Source: Pseudomonas fluorescens HK44
Lineage (GTDB): Bacteria; Pseudomonadota; Gammaproteobacteria; Pseudomonadales; Pseudomonadaceae
NCBI RefSeq assembly: GCF_000217955.3
Contig: NZ_AFOY02000017.1
Span: 1-64,000 of the forward strand
Length of the DNA stretch: 64,000 bases
Direction of reading: 5' to 3'
The notes below the pieces were generated by a model. It saw only the letters and a program-made list of their open reading frames with translations. It had not been told where the DNA came from and did no database searches. The position numbers and the translations under genes were made by a program. Within the stretch, counting starts at the first letter, position 1; the number at the start of each line of letters is the position of its first letter. Of the stretch, positions 41,666 through 51,992 are shown piece by piece.

Positions 41666-44600
41666 CCGGAAAGTGCCCAGCCCGGAGACCTCGGCACTCC
41701 ACCATTGAGAGTCGTCGTTCATTGGCCATTGGGCCATCGCATCGGTAGCGGCGTCGGTATAGAGCTGCTTGGGAGAAATGCCGACCGAGCGCCGATACTC
41801 TTTGAAAATGACCAGATTTACCTCTGAAAGATTTCTTTCGTACAAACGGGTTCGCGCCACGATGAATGCATCCTCCGAGCCGGGTACGACGGTCGGAATT
41901 TTACTGATCGGGTTCTCCTGCAGATCCAGAAAAAAACCACGCGGTCGACGCTTGCTGACGGGCGCGAAGAGGCCGTCGGGCCACGTGGTTGCGCCCGTGT
42001 TGCTCAAACTCAGGATGCTCAGCTTGGGCATGCGTTCAACGTTCGGTAACCTCGTCAATTGCGGGTTGTCATCGAGCCTGAGCGTTTCCATATGGGTCAG
42101 GTTTTTCAGATGTTCGACAGCCGAGGGTGTCAACGTGATGTCGTTGTTCATCAGACGCAACGTTCGAAGATAGTGCATCTTGCCAATATCCTCAGGCAGC
42201 TGCGTCAGTCCGCAACTCCTGGCACTCAGTTGCCGAAGATGGGGGAAGTCCTTCAACAGCCCCGTAGAGGTTGCGGAAAAGGTCGTGCGGTCCAGGTTCA
42301 AGGTACTGACCTGATCGAGGTAGTGCTTGATATCCGGCAGCTCTTTCCACCAGCGTTCGAGATCAAGAACATCGAACTCTGTTGACAGATCCAGCGCATA
42401 GCCGCCGTCGACGGTGGTACTGCGTTCGCCGAAGACAGTGGGTTTTCTTTTAAAACAATCGACGAGCCGTTCGCAAATGTGCAGACCGCCACCATTCACG
42501 AACCCCTGACGATCCGGACCCCACGTATCAGGTTGCTGGTATCGCCACCGATGGAGCAACACGCGAAGGTCATCCAGTTCACGGTCCAGTCTCGTCAGTG
42601 TCTGATGCCCTTGCTCTTGCGAGCCCAGGGATCGAACGAAGGTATTGACCTCCCTGTCGTTGAAGTGGGGGTACAGGTCCTGCACCCGTTCGGTGAGCGT
42701 GGCTGCTGTGATGGAAAAGCCGGGACCGCGTAACAGCAGCATGTCTTCATGGTCAGCCAACGGACGGATCGGCGGTGCGGCGAGCGCGGTGCGGCGTTCG
42801 GCGGGCGTCTCGGTCTTGACCATCACCCATTGCTTGAAAAATGCACCCTGGCCAGGCCGATAACCCAATTGCGCTTGTTGGTTTTTCGGCAAGGCCTTGA
42901 GCACGGCTTCGAAAAAGTCAGCGGCTTCATGCAGTTTGTGGTTTTCGGCGTCCCAGACTTCGAATCGGTTCATGTCATCCTTGACCAGTATCCGGACCGT
43001 CGACGCGTCCTGCGCACCCACACTGCCGCGCAGTGGTCCGGCATCGCTGCCTTCGCGAACCTCGATGCGCAATTGCGCGAACGTATCGGTATGAATCCTG
43101 AGCGCGTTCAGTACCAGGCGTTCGGTTTCGGGCACCCACTGCGCCCCATCGTGAAAGCCTTCGTACGCATGGTTGGTCCGTGCTTCGAAGGCCGCTTCAC
43201 GCGCGCGGATCTTGAGGCTCAACGGTAGGCGTTGCTCCTGAGTCATGCGCTCGAGGTCTGCACCCTCGCTACTGTTCAACAACGTCTGTGCCGCCCGGGA
43301 CGGCAGTTGCGGAAATGCCTGGCGAATGAGCCGGACCCGCGGATCGTCGGACGCTTCTGCCCCCTGATAAAGCTGATTGACGATATCGGCATTCAGGCGG
43401 TTTGCTTCGTCCGCCAGACGATTTCGCAGCGCTTGCACCCGATTGTTTTTGGCGATTGGCCCACCGAGCACGGCTTGCAGCTCTTCTTCGCTGAGGAACT
43501 CGACCAGGCTTGGCGCAAACCGGTCGCTCATGATGTGAGCCAGACTGGTGGAAAGTGTTTGCTCGTCGCTTGCGTCGGCATTGCCGTACTGGCGGAACCG
43601 ACCGGTCATGTCGGCGTTTTCATAGACCTTCAGGGCTTTATCCGAAGGCCAGCCATCCAGATAAGTCGCCAGCGGTTCAAACCAGTAAGAAGATGAGTCC
43701 AGAGGCAGGCCTGTTCGAATTCGTTCAATGGCTTGCCGGGTCTGGCGCTGGATGTTCAAGCGTTTGAGGCTGTCGTCCAGTAATGGTGGCGGGGCCGTAT
43801 TGTCGACGTATATCCGGCGCAACGCACCGTCTTCGGTGCCGCTGGCGAGGCGAACGTGGTCGAGTTCTGCATCGCTGAAACCGTCCACGGAGTGGCCGAG
43901 ACGACGCATCAGTGTCGGGTTCTCCCACGCGCGCGGATTTTCGCCTTCGTGGGTCCAGGCACCGAGACCGTTGTGTTTCAACTGCGGTGAATAGGTGTTG
44001 GAACGGTGTGGATGCTTGACGCGATAGCTGCCCGTTTTCGGGTCTTGCTGCACGGCGTAATGTTTTTCATCCAGCGGCAAAATGTCCTGGCCTTCGTGGG
44101 AGTGAATACCCAACGCGTCAGGCCTGGAGTTGGCCGGTAACGTGTAATCCGGCAGTTCGTAAGGTTTGAGGTCGGGGTGCCACAGGCGGGGCTGGCCGTT
44201 GGGCAGTTCCACTGGTTTCATGCCTTCGATCAACGGCGAGAGCTTCAAGCGAGCGAGCTGGCCAATCTGCACGCCCGCCGCAAATGCCGCCAGTTGAACA
44301 ACGTCGGTCACCACACCCACGATATGCTCGGCGGCTTCGATCCACAGGCCTTCTGCCAGGTCGACGATGGATTCGATGACGTCGTTGGCGATCTGATACG
44401 CGGTGTAGGCCATCATCAATTCGCCCAGGCCCGGGACGAAGGGGGTGGCGACCATCAGCGCGACGTTGAAGAGGTCCGAGACTATTTTTTTGAAATTGTC
44501 CCACCAGGCCCAACGGGCGTTGCGATCGGTATCGGCGGTGGACACGGCGATGTGTCGGGCGTCATTGAGGACCTTGTTCAGTTTTTGCTGATAGAGGTAC

Positions 44601-45826
44601 TCCCAGAATTTGCCAGGGATCGGTGTGGTGCTGAAATGCAGATTGGGCTTGGTGACCGGGACTTCCTGCCAGCTAGGACTCTGGTCCAGCGGTTCTTTCT
44701 GATGCCATTTCACCTCGAACAGGCGTTGTTGCAACCCTGCGAAAAAATGCCCTCGCTCTTGCTGATCGACGAACCGGCTGAAGTACTGCTGGTAAGTCAT
44801 TCCAGTGGACGATATGACGTCGTTGTCGCGCAGTTGGCGAGTCAGTTCATTCATGAAAGCGACGGTTGACGGGTACTCTTTCAGTGGATGCTCAGGGTCC
44901 TGCGGGACATAAGCGATCACTGGCGTAACGTCGCGGATTTTTTGTTCCGGGCTCGGTGTAATCAACACGATTCCGGTCAGGAGGTTGTCCAGGATGGACA
45001 GTTCAGCGAACTGCATCACCCGGCCTTTGCGGGTGAGGTTGCGCTGGCCGTCGAGCATCATCAGGATCAGGTCGCGGGCATCGGAATCGATGTCGCCGGT
45101 CATTACCGCCTGTTGCGCGGCCGCTTTAAAGGCGGCTTTCTCGCTCTCGACAATGTTGAGTTTCAAAAAGCCCTGTGCGAGGCCGTCACTGGGCAGCAAC
45201 TGTTCTTCAAGGTATTGGGTATAGCGCGCGCCAATGTCCAGTTCGCGGCACAGGGCCTGGAACTGGGCGATGGACATTTTGCGTTTGATCGCCAGGATGT
45301 CGAAGTGCCCGCGAGCATCGGGCTGGCTGATGAAGTCGGAGTCTGGCTCACAGGTTTCAGTACGCGCGAAGTTGTGTAAGGCGGCGTCCAGCAGCGAGAC
45401 GGTTCGGGTGACAACGCCTGCGGACGTGTTGATGACATACCAAGGGCTTTCCTTGGGTAAGTAGAGGTGCAAATAAGTGGTTCTGACATTGGCATCGACA
45501 CCGAACTGTTTCATCAGCGCATGGGTGAGTAACGGTTCGGCGAACTCATAAATGTTTTGTAATTTGTCAATAAACCGGTCCACCTTGTTCTGCGAGGACC
45601 AGAGTTTAAGGTTGGCCTCTTGTAACAGCGTGTGATCGAAGTCTGTGGCTGTGGTTATCCATTGCGCAGTCGGTGTTCTTGTGAGACCAAGTTCCCGAAC
45701 CCTTTGCAATGAAGTGTTCTTGAAGGCGGGGTGGATCCGGCTCTTGATGAAGTCGTAATGGCGGCCTTTATTATCGCTTGCCTCCAGTGACTGGCGAGCA
45801 GAGATACTTCCTTGTAAGTCAGACAT
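41666..45826 (-). pseudogene. N-terminal and LRR part of a NEL-type E3 ubiquitin ligase toxin, interrupted by IS1182
   Basis: 1387 codons from ATG 45826 (MSDLQGSISARQSLEASD). It has an N-terminal DUF6543/dermonecrotic-toxin region, a hydrophobic segment near residues 445-500 and, at about 1190-1330, leucine-rich repeats (LRQLSARSCGLTQLPEDIGK, LRTLRLMNND, METLRLDDNPQLTRLPN). The sequence WWSAEVSGLGTF then runs into the IS; the present frame ends at 41378 with an antisense tail from the transposase. With the 303 codons at 39095-40006 it would make a 1690-aa protein, the LRR-NEL architecture of IpaH/SspH-like effectors found in Pseudomonas. Now probably inactive as an E3 ligase. Confidence 0.85.
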
Positions 45827-45992
45827 GCTTTTAATAAACCTTGAGTCGTTATCGGAGGCATCAGCCTAACCTCCGGGGCTCAAAGTAAAAGTCTGAAATT
45901 CAACTGTTAAACAGGCGTTCGCGCGGATAAGGCATTGAAATTTGCAATGCCGAAAATAACTAATTACTACCTTCTTTTAGTGCTCCGTTATA

Positions 45993-48900
45993 TCAACGCT
46001 GCGCTACGTTGGCAGGCAGACACAGCGTGTTGCTCCCCGGTTGCAGATACGGTGTGAGAATCGGTGCCATGCCTTTAAGTACCTGTACCGGCAACGCCGA
46101 GGTGAATTTAAAGGATTCGGCCGAGGCGCCAGGTACGAAGGCGGTCAGGGTGCCGAAGTGATGCTCGCCAATGTAGAACACGAACGTGGCGGTGCGGTTG
46201 ATCGATTTCGAGCTCAGCACCCGTCCGCCGGAACCGAAGGCTTCAATGCGGTTGTCACCGGTGCCGGTCTTGCCGCCCATGGCCAGCGGAGTGCCATTTG
46301 GCAGTTTGAAGGTGCCGGCGACCCGTTTGGCGGTCCCGGCATCCACCACTTGCGACAACGCTTCACGCATCGCCGTTGCCACTTCGGACGGCATCACGCG
46401 TTTGCCTTTGTCCGGGTCATTGATCACCGTCGTTTCATACGGCGTGCCGGCGGCGAAATGCAGGCTGTCGATGCGCAGGGTCGGCATCCGCACGCCATCG
46501 TTGAGGATCGTCCCGATCAGCTCTGCCAGAGCCGCTGGCCGATCGCCGGAGCTGCCGATGGCGGTGGCCAGTGACGGCACCAGGTGGTCGAACGGGTAGC
46601 CGACTTTCTGCCAGCGCTGGTGAATGTCGAGGAAGGCTTCGATCTCCAGCATGGTCCGGATGCGGCTGTCGCGAGCGCTCTTGTGCCGGCTCTTGAACAG
46701 CCAGCTGTAGACTTCCTGACGCTCGAATTCACTGGCTTTGACGATCTGGCTGAACTTGGCGTCGGGGTGGTTCAGCAAGTAGCCCATCAACCACAGGTCC
46801 AGTGGGTGGACCTTGGCGATAAAGCCTTGGTCGGGCAGGTCAAAGGCACCCGGCCCGTAGGTTTTATAGAGTTTTTCCAGGCGCTCGTCAGTGAGTTTTT
46901 CGTTGAGTTTGCCGGCGGTTCTGTCGATATTCTTTTCGGTGTTCTTGGCCGTTTTCAGGTGTGCACGCACAAAGCTGTTGAAGCTTTCCTGACTGGCCTC
47001 GGGCAGCAGGTAACGGTGCACCGCAGCCAGGCGAATCGCCGTCGGGTGCATGCTGTCGAGGAAGGTCTCGAGGCGAGCCTGGGTGTCCTTCTTCTGGTAC
47101 TTCTTCCAGAAGCGCAGTAAAAACGCGGTGCCTTCATGGTCGGCGAATTGCGCCAGATATTCCTGGCGCCGTGGGTTGTCATCGTCACTGAGCAACTGGC
47201 CGCTGCTGTTGGGCCCCGAGTAAGTGCTGTAGCGCACCAGGTCGCGCATCAGGCGAATGAACGGCAGGTTGATCGACTCACGCAGCGCGTCGCGCAGGGT
47301 CGGGCTGCGGCCGTTGTCTTCCTTGCGGAAGTTGTGAAAGGTGTGCAGACCGCCGCCCGTGAAAAATGATTCGCCGGGGTTGGCCGAATACGTACGGTTG
47401 AGCGCCGCATCGAGCATTTTCGGCAGGCTGCGGTCAGTGTTCTGGATCAGGTAATCAACGGCCCAGCGGCTAATCACGTCCTGCTCGGGGACCGCGGTTT
47501 TTTTCAGCACGGCCGGTGGCTGGTCGCCATAACGGTCGTGCAGTTCGGAGATGATTTGCAGGTAGGAGGTCAACACCCGCAGTTTGGCGGTGGAGCCCAG
47601 TTCCAGTTTGCTGCCTTCGTTGATGTCGAAGGGCTGATCGGTGCTGTCGGTCTGCACCCGCACCCGCGAGCCATCGGGGGTCCGCTCGAACAGGGTGAAG
47701 CTGTAACGCACTTGAGTCGTGCTGGAAGGGGTCAGCAAGTGTTCGCCAAGCAGGCCCAGTTGCGCCGCGTAGGTCGGGTCGGCCAGATGCTTGAGGTACT
47801 CGGTGGCCTTGGTTTGCAAGTCGTACTGCAAGGTGCTGGTGGCCGACAGGTCAAGGCGATCGAGGTCATACAAAGGGCGATTGAGCAGGGCGGCCAGTCG
47901 GCTGCGCGCCACACTGATGCCCTTGTTGGATTCGATCGGCTGAATGGTCGGCTGTTGTTGCCAGTCGCGGTAGGTCACCTTGCTGGCCAGTGCGGCAGCG
48001 GCCAGCGGGTCGTCGATCACAGCGTTTTGTGCGAGCAGGCGGATGTGGCTGTCAGTGAGGTCTGCCAGTTCGTCACGGCCATTGGCCAAGTAGTGTGAAG
48101 GCCGGCGCTGGGCGATCATCAGCGACAGTACCTGACGCAGGGCCAGACCGCGTTGAGACAGACTCAACGGGTCACTGGCAACACTCGTCAGGGCTCTATT
48201 GACCTGATTGAAGTCGGCGCCGTACCACACGCGCAACCCTTCGGCCATGCCATGCACTTCACCATGACCAGGCACCGCCGACAGCGGCACGCTGTTGAGG
48301 TAATCGCGCACGATGTTTTGACGAGCCGCGAGGGTTTGCGGGCCATCTTGATAAGCGCGCACGCTGGCGGAAATCATCTGACGGATTTTCTCGCTGCCCG
48401 ACACGGTGAGGCCATCGGGTGAGTGGCGGTATTTTTCCAGCTGAGTGGCCAGGGTGCTGCCACCGGCAGTCTGACCGGGCAGGTGCAGCAGTTTGGCGAT
48501 TTGCGACCAGGCCGCCTTGCCAAAACGCGGCCAGTCCACGGCGGGGTTTGCCAGGGGTTGTTTGGGGTCGAGCAGGTCGCGGTTCTCGATGAACAGCAGG
48601 CTGTGCACCACCAGCGGCGGGATCGCGGCAAAGCTCGAATACAGCTGCTGCGGATAGTTGTACTGATACAACGGCAAGGCGCGGCAGTCGGTAATGGATA
48701 AACCGGCCTGGATTTTCTCCGCGTAGGGCACGAAGAAGCCTTTTTCGCTGTAGTTGAACAGTTTCGGTGAGAAACGGGTTTGCGCGGAGATCATGTAGCC
48801 ACGCTTGAGCAAGCGTGGCAAAAACTCACCCAGAGAACTGTAGCCCAGGCGCTTGTCGAAAGGCCCGGCACCCGGATAGAAAATCGAATCGCTGGGCCCC

Positions 48901-49154
48901 GGTTGCATCGAGTAACTCAGCGATGCAGCAAACTGGCTGAATTCGCGCGATTGCAGTTTCGAGCTGCGCATTTCCTTGGAGGCTGCCCAACCGAGCGCAA
49001 CCAGAATAATCAATAACAGTAACCAGAACAGCCGCCAGCCATAACGACGACGGCGAGGTTTTTTCGGTAAAGGCGCTTCTTCCACGCGATCAGTCGGTTC
49101 CACAGTTTTACTCGAATCGGATTGCCACAAAGCGCCCATAGTCGATTGATCCAT
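45993..49154 (-). CDS. Class A penicillin-binding protein-like transglycosylase/transpeptidase
   Basis: 1053 aa. A cytoplasmic basic tail (PKKPRRRRYGW) and one membrane anchor (LFWLLLLIILVALGW, ~42-56) precede a GT51 transglycosylase domain (E190 in SLLFIENRDLL, GGSTLATQ 231-238). The transpeptidase has LELGSTAKLRVL (SxxK, ~515), ESINLPFIRLM (SxN, ~600) and KTGTGDN (962-968). All three penicillin-binding motifs are present. It should polymerise and crosslink peptidoglycan in the periplasm. It is longer than PBP1a/1b and has an unusual middle region, so it is probably an accessory class A enzyme. The start at 49154 has no clear ribosome site; ATG 49139 is an alternative. Confidence 0.83.
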   Translation of the reverse strand: MDQSTMGALWQSDSSKTVEPTDRVEEAPLPKKPRRRRYGWRLFWLLLLIILVALGWAASKEMRSSKLQSREFSQFAASLSYSMQPGPSDSIFYPGAGPFDKRLGYSSLGEFLPRLLKRGYMISAQTRFSPKLFNYSEKGFFVPYAEKIQAGLSITDCRALPLYQYNYPQQLYSSFAAIPPLVVHSLLFIENRDLLDPKQPLANPAVDWPRFGKAAWSQIAKLLHLPGQTAGGSTLATQLEKYRHSPDGLTVSGSEKIRQMISASVRAYQDGPQTLAARQNIVRDYLNSVPLSAVPGHGEVHGMAEGLRVWYGADFNQVNRALTSVASDPLSLSQRGLALRQVLSLMIAQRRPSHYLANGRDELADLTDSHIRLLAQNAVIDDPLAAAALASKVTYRDWQQQPTIQPIESNKGISVARSRLAALLNRPLYDLDRLDLSATSTLQYDLQTKATEYLKHLADPTYAAQLGLLGEHLLTPSSTTQVRYSFTLFERTPDGSRVRVQTDSTDQPFDINEGSKLELGSTAKLRVLTSYLQIISELHDRYGDQPPAVLKKTAVPEQDVISRWAVDYLIQNTDRSLPKMLDAALNRTYSANPGESFFTGGGLHTFHNFRKEDNGRSPTLRDALRESINLPFIRLMRDLVRYSTYSGPNSSGQLLSDDDNPRRQEYLAQFADHEGTAFLLRFWKKYQKKDTQARLETFLDSMHPTAIRLAAVHRYLLPEASQESFNSFVRAHLKTAKNTEKNIDRTAGKLNEKLTDERLEKLYKTYGPGAFDLPDQGFIAKVHPLDLWLMGYLLNHPDAKFSQIVKASEFERQEVYSWLFKSRHKSARDSRIRTMLEIEAFLDIHQRWQKVGYPFDHLVPSLATAIGSSGDRPAALAELIGTILNDGVRMPTLRIDSLHFAAGTPYETTVINDPDKGKRVMPSEVATAMREALSQVVDAGTAKRVAGTFKLPNGTPLAMGGKTGTGDNRIEAFGSGGRVLSSKSINRTATFVFYIGEHHFGTLTAFVPGASAESFKFTSALPVQVLKGMAPILTPYLQPGSNTLCLPANVAQR

Positions 49155-49250
49155 TTACGCAGATTGATCGGACTTGTCTGAAGCTTAGACGCTGGTTGGA
49201 ACCGGTGAAAAATTTGTGAAAGCAAAAAAAACGCGAACCCATCACTGACC

Positions 49251-49381
49251 GTGGCGAGGGAGCTTGCTCCCGCTGGAGTGCGAAGCAGTCCCAAACCTGC
49301 AAGCGCGGTTTGTCAGGTGAGTCGCATTCAAATGGTTTACGGCGGCTTCGCCACCGAGCGGGAGCAAGCTCCCTCGCCACA
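49251..49381. repeat. REPIN next to the RAYT gene
   Basis: GAGGGAGCTTGCTCCC doublet that ends 28 bp from the 3' end of the RAYT. RAYT genes are normally flanked by the REP class that they mobilise. Confidence 0.92.
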
Positions 49382-49408
49382 GAGGCAGGTACTGCTCTAA
49401 TGATGTGG

Positions 49409-49867
49409 TCAGAGCCAGCTTGCATCCCAGAGCGGATAATCTCCGATGTTTTCCACCAACCCTGCCCGTAATGGGTTGGCGACGATGTATCGGGCGAAAG
49501 GGCGCAGGTCTTCACCGTCGCGTATTGCTCTGTCGTGGTAGCCGCTTTGCCAGAAGGCTCCTGAGCCATTGACCGCTCTGTTTATAGTGAGCGTGCTACG
49601 AGATTTGATTGATTGCATTACCTGAGGCAGGGTGCCTTGCTTCAACTCAAGCAACCAGTGGAAATGATCGGGCATGACGACCCAGGCCAGAGAGTTGACT
49701 TGATCTTTTTCATGAGCCCGTTTCATTTCTGTTACCAGCAATCGGCCTATACGCCAGTCGGAGAAGAGCGGGCACCGCTTGTGAACGACGGTTGTGATCA
49801 TATAGGCCCGTCCTGTTTCGGAGTACCTGCCACGGCGTAGACAATGAGAGTTTGGGCGGGGATGCAT
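49409..49867 (-). CDS. REP-associated tyrosine transposase (RAYT, Y1/TnpA-REP family)
   Basis: 152 aa from ATG 49867 (MHPRPNSHCLRRGRYSETGR); the frame opens ten codons earlier. The HUH motif is HFH (68-70 in VVMPDHFHWLLEL). The catalytic tyrosine is probably Y110 in FWQSGYHDRAIR, followed by RPFARYIVANPLRAGLV. RAYTs are single-copy relatives of IS200/IS605 transposases; they cut REP sequences and spread REPINs. The near-complete domain suggests activity. It probably serves the GAGGGAGCTTGCTCCC REPINs in this window. Confidence 0.92.
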   Translation of the reverse strand: MHPRPNSHCLRRGRYSETGRAYMITTVVHKRCPLFSDWRIGRLLVTEMKRAHEKDQVNSLAWVVMPDHFHWLLELKQGTLPQVMQSIKSRSTLTINRAVNGSGAFWQSGYHDRAIRDGEDLRPFARYIVANPLRAGLVENIGDYPLWDASWL

Positions 49868-50351
49868 TCCATTGCGTCCTTGGGTCTGGGGTATCAATTG
49901 ACCTTAGCTGCCTAGCCATAGAGTCGAAGCTTCCACTGCTGAGTGAAAAGTCCGAAAACACTGAAGTCCTCGCCACAGGGGATAGGGGTTGTCTGAGAGT
50001 ATTGGGCTAGAGCCATCAAGCCGGTAAATACGGCTCAGGTAGGGGCCTGGCGCTGCACCATTGCTGTGCAATACTCGGTGCTGCTTCGCTGGCGAGTTCA
50101 CGGCTGAATCCCAGGTAATGCCCCTCCATAAATGCGACTTTCGCCGAGAGTTCCCGCTGAATCTTGTCGTTTATATAGTGAAAAGCCCTGCGCTGAGCTT
50201 TTTATACTGCACGCCCCGCTGATCTTGCAGGTTTTGTCCTGCAAGACGGATCTACCCATGAAGTGGATCCGGTTTCAGGAAGTTCAGGCTTATCGGTCTG
50301 TACTTCGACACTCGGTGGTCATATCCAATAACAAGATGAGGTTGTACCCCT
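49868..50351. other. Intergenic region upstream of the amino-acid permease
   Basis: No gene seen. It contains a REP fragment (CTCGCCACAGGGG near 49969) and, at 50224-50245, a perfect stem CTTGCAGG-TTTTGT-CCTGCAAG 107 bp before the permease start. Two degenerate direct copies of TGAAGTGGATCC-like sequence are not convincing. Confidence 0.4.
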
Positions 50352-51770
50352 ATGACCGTTGGCAATCACCTGCCCCACGGCGAGACCGCTCAGGGCGGCC
50401 CGCTCAAACGCGAACTCGGTGAACGGCATATTCGCTTGATGGCGCTCGGCGCCTGTATCGGTGTCGGTCTGTTCCTCGGTTCCGCCAAGGCCATCGAAAT
50501 GGCCGGCCCGGCAATCATGCTGTCTTACATCATCGGTGGTCTGGCGATCCTGGTGATCATGCGCGCTCTTGGCGAAATGGCGGTGCACAACCCGGTTGCC
50601 GGCTCGTTCAGTCGTTATGCGCAAGATTATCTCGGCCCGTTGGCAGGCTTTCTCACGGGCTGGAACTACTGGTTCCTGTGGCTGGTGACCTGCGTCGCGG
50701 AAATTACCGCGGTGGCGGTGTACATGGGCATCTGGTTCCCCGATGTGCCGCGCTGGATCTGGGCGCTGGCGGCGTTGGTGAGCATGGGCTCGATCAACCT
50801 GATCGCGGTCAAGGCCTTCGGTGAGTTCGAGTTCTGGTTCGCCCTGATCAAGATCGTCACCATCATTGCGATGGTGATCGGCGGTATCGGTGTGATCGCA
50901 TTCGGTTTCGGCAACAATGGTGTTGCGCTGGGGATTTCCAACCTGTGGAGCCATGGCGGTTTCATGCCCAATGGCGTGCAGGGCGTATTGATGTCCCTGC
51001 AAATGGTGATGTTCGCCTACCTGGGTGTCGAGATGATCGGCCTGACGGCCGGTGAAGCGAAAAACCCGCAGAAGACTATTCCGAATGCCATCGGCTCGGT
51101 GTTCTGGCGCATCCTGCTGTTCTACGTCGGCGCGCTGTTCGTGATTCTGTCGATCTACCCGTGGAACGAAATCGGCACTCAGGGCAGTCCGTTTGTGATG
51201 ACCTTCGAGCGCCTGGGCATCAAGACCGCTGCCGGCATCATCAACTTCGTGGTGATTACCGCCGCGCTGTCGTCGTGCAACGGCGGCATCTTCAGCACCG
51301 GGCGCATGCTTTATAGCCTGGCGCAGAATGGCCAGGCCCCGGCCGGTTTCGCCAAAACCTCGAACGGTGTACCGCGTCGCGCCTTGTTGCTGTCGATCGG
51401 CGCGCTGCTGCTGGGCGTGTTGCTCAACTACCTGGTGCCGGAAAAAGTCTTTGTCTGGGTCACCGCCATCGCGACCTTCGGTGCGATCTGGACCTGGGTG
51501 ATGATCCTGCTGGCGCAGCTCAAATTCCGCAAAGGTCTGACCCCGGCTGAACGTGCCGGTCTCAAGTACCGCATGTGGCTGTACCCGGTGAGCTCCTACC
51601 TGGCGCTGGCGTTCCTGGTGTTGGTGGTTGGCCTGATGGCCTACTTCCCGGACACCCGCGTCGCGCTGTACGTGGGACCTGCGTTCCTGGTGCTGCTGAC
51701 GGTGCTGTTTTATGTGTTCAAGCTGCAACCGACCAACGTCCCGCAAGGTGCGGTGCGCGCGGCGGCGTAA
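50352..51770 (+). CDS. Amino-acid permease (AAT/APC family, ProY/AroP-like)
   Basis: 472 aa with 12 hydrophobic segments. The AAT signature is at the start: LKRELGERHIRLMALGACIGVGLFLGSA; then GPAIMLSYIIGGLAILVIMRALGEMAV and the ISSCNG-like ITAALSSCNGGIFSTGRML. These proton symporters import aliphatic or aromatic amino acids; proline or histidine is plausible but the substrate cannot be fixed by sequence. It is a single gene with its own terminator. Confidence 0.85.
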   Translation: MTVGNHLPHGETAQGGPLKRELGERHIRLMALGACIGVGLFLGSAKAIEMAGPAIMLSYIIGGLAILVIMRALGEMAVHNPVAGSFSRYAQDYLGPLAGFLTGWNYWFLWLVTCVAEITAVAVYMGIWFPDVPRWIWALAALVSMGSINLIAVKAFGEFEFWFALIKIVTIIAMVIGGIGVIAFGFGNNGVALGISNLWSHGGFMPNGVQGVLMSLQMVMFAYLGVEMIGLTAGEAKNPQKTIPNAIGSVFWRILLFYVGALFVILSIYPWNEIGTQGSPFVMTFERLGIKTAAGIINFVVITAALSSCNGGIFSTGRMLYSLAQNGQAPAGFAKTSNGVPRRALLLSIGALLLGVLLNYLVPEKVFVWVTAIATFGAIWTWVMILLAQLKFRKGLTPAERAGLKYRMWLYPVSSYLALAFLVLVVGLMAYFPDTRVALYVGPAFLVLLTVLFYVFKLQPTNVPQGAVRAAA

Positions 51771-51790
51771 GCGGCTAGCGCAGTAAAGAA

Positions 51791-51826
51791 AAAGCCCCGG
51801 TCGCAAGATCAGGGCTTTCTCTTTTC
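51791..51826 (+). terminator. Terminator of the permease gene
   Basis: AAAGCCC ... GGGCTTT stem followed by a T-rich stretch, TCTCTTTT, 20 bp after the stop. Confidence 0.8.
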
Positions 51827-51848
51827 GGTTGGGACAACGCGATTTACC

Positions 51849-51974
51849 TGTGGCGAGCGAGCTTGCTCGCGCTGGAGTGCGTAGCACTCCCAAACCTGCG
51901 GTCTGTCAGGTAAATCGTGTTTATCTGTTCTGCGGCGGCTTCGCCCCCGAGCGGGAGCAAGCTCCCTCGCCACA
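51849..51974. repeat. REPIN, variant GCGAGCGAGCTTGCTCGC on one side
   Basis: The left REP has GCGAGCGAGCTTGCTCGCGC while the right has the standard GGGAGCAAGCTCCCTCGCC, so the two halves come from different REP subtypes. Confidence 0.88.
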
Positions 51975-51992
51975 GATGTGCGCTTTGATCAT

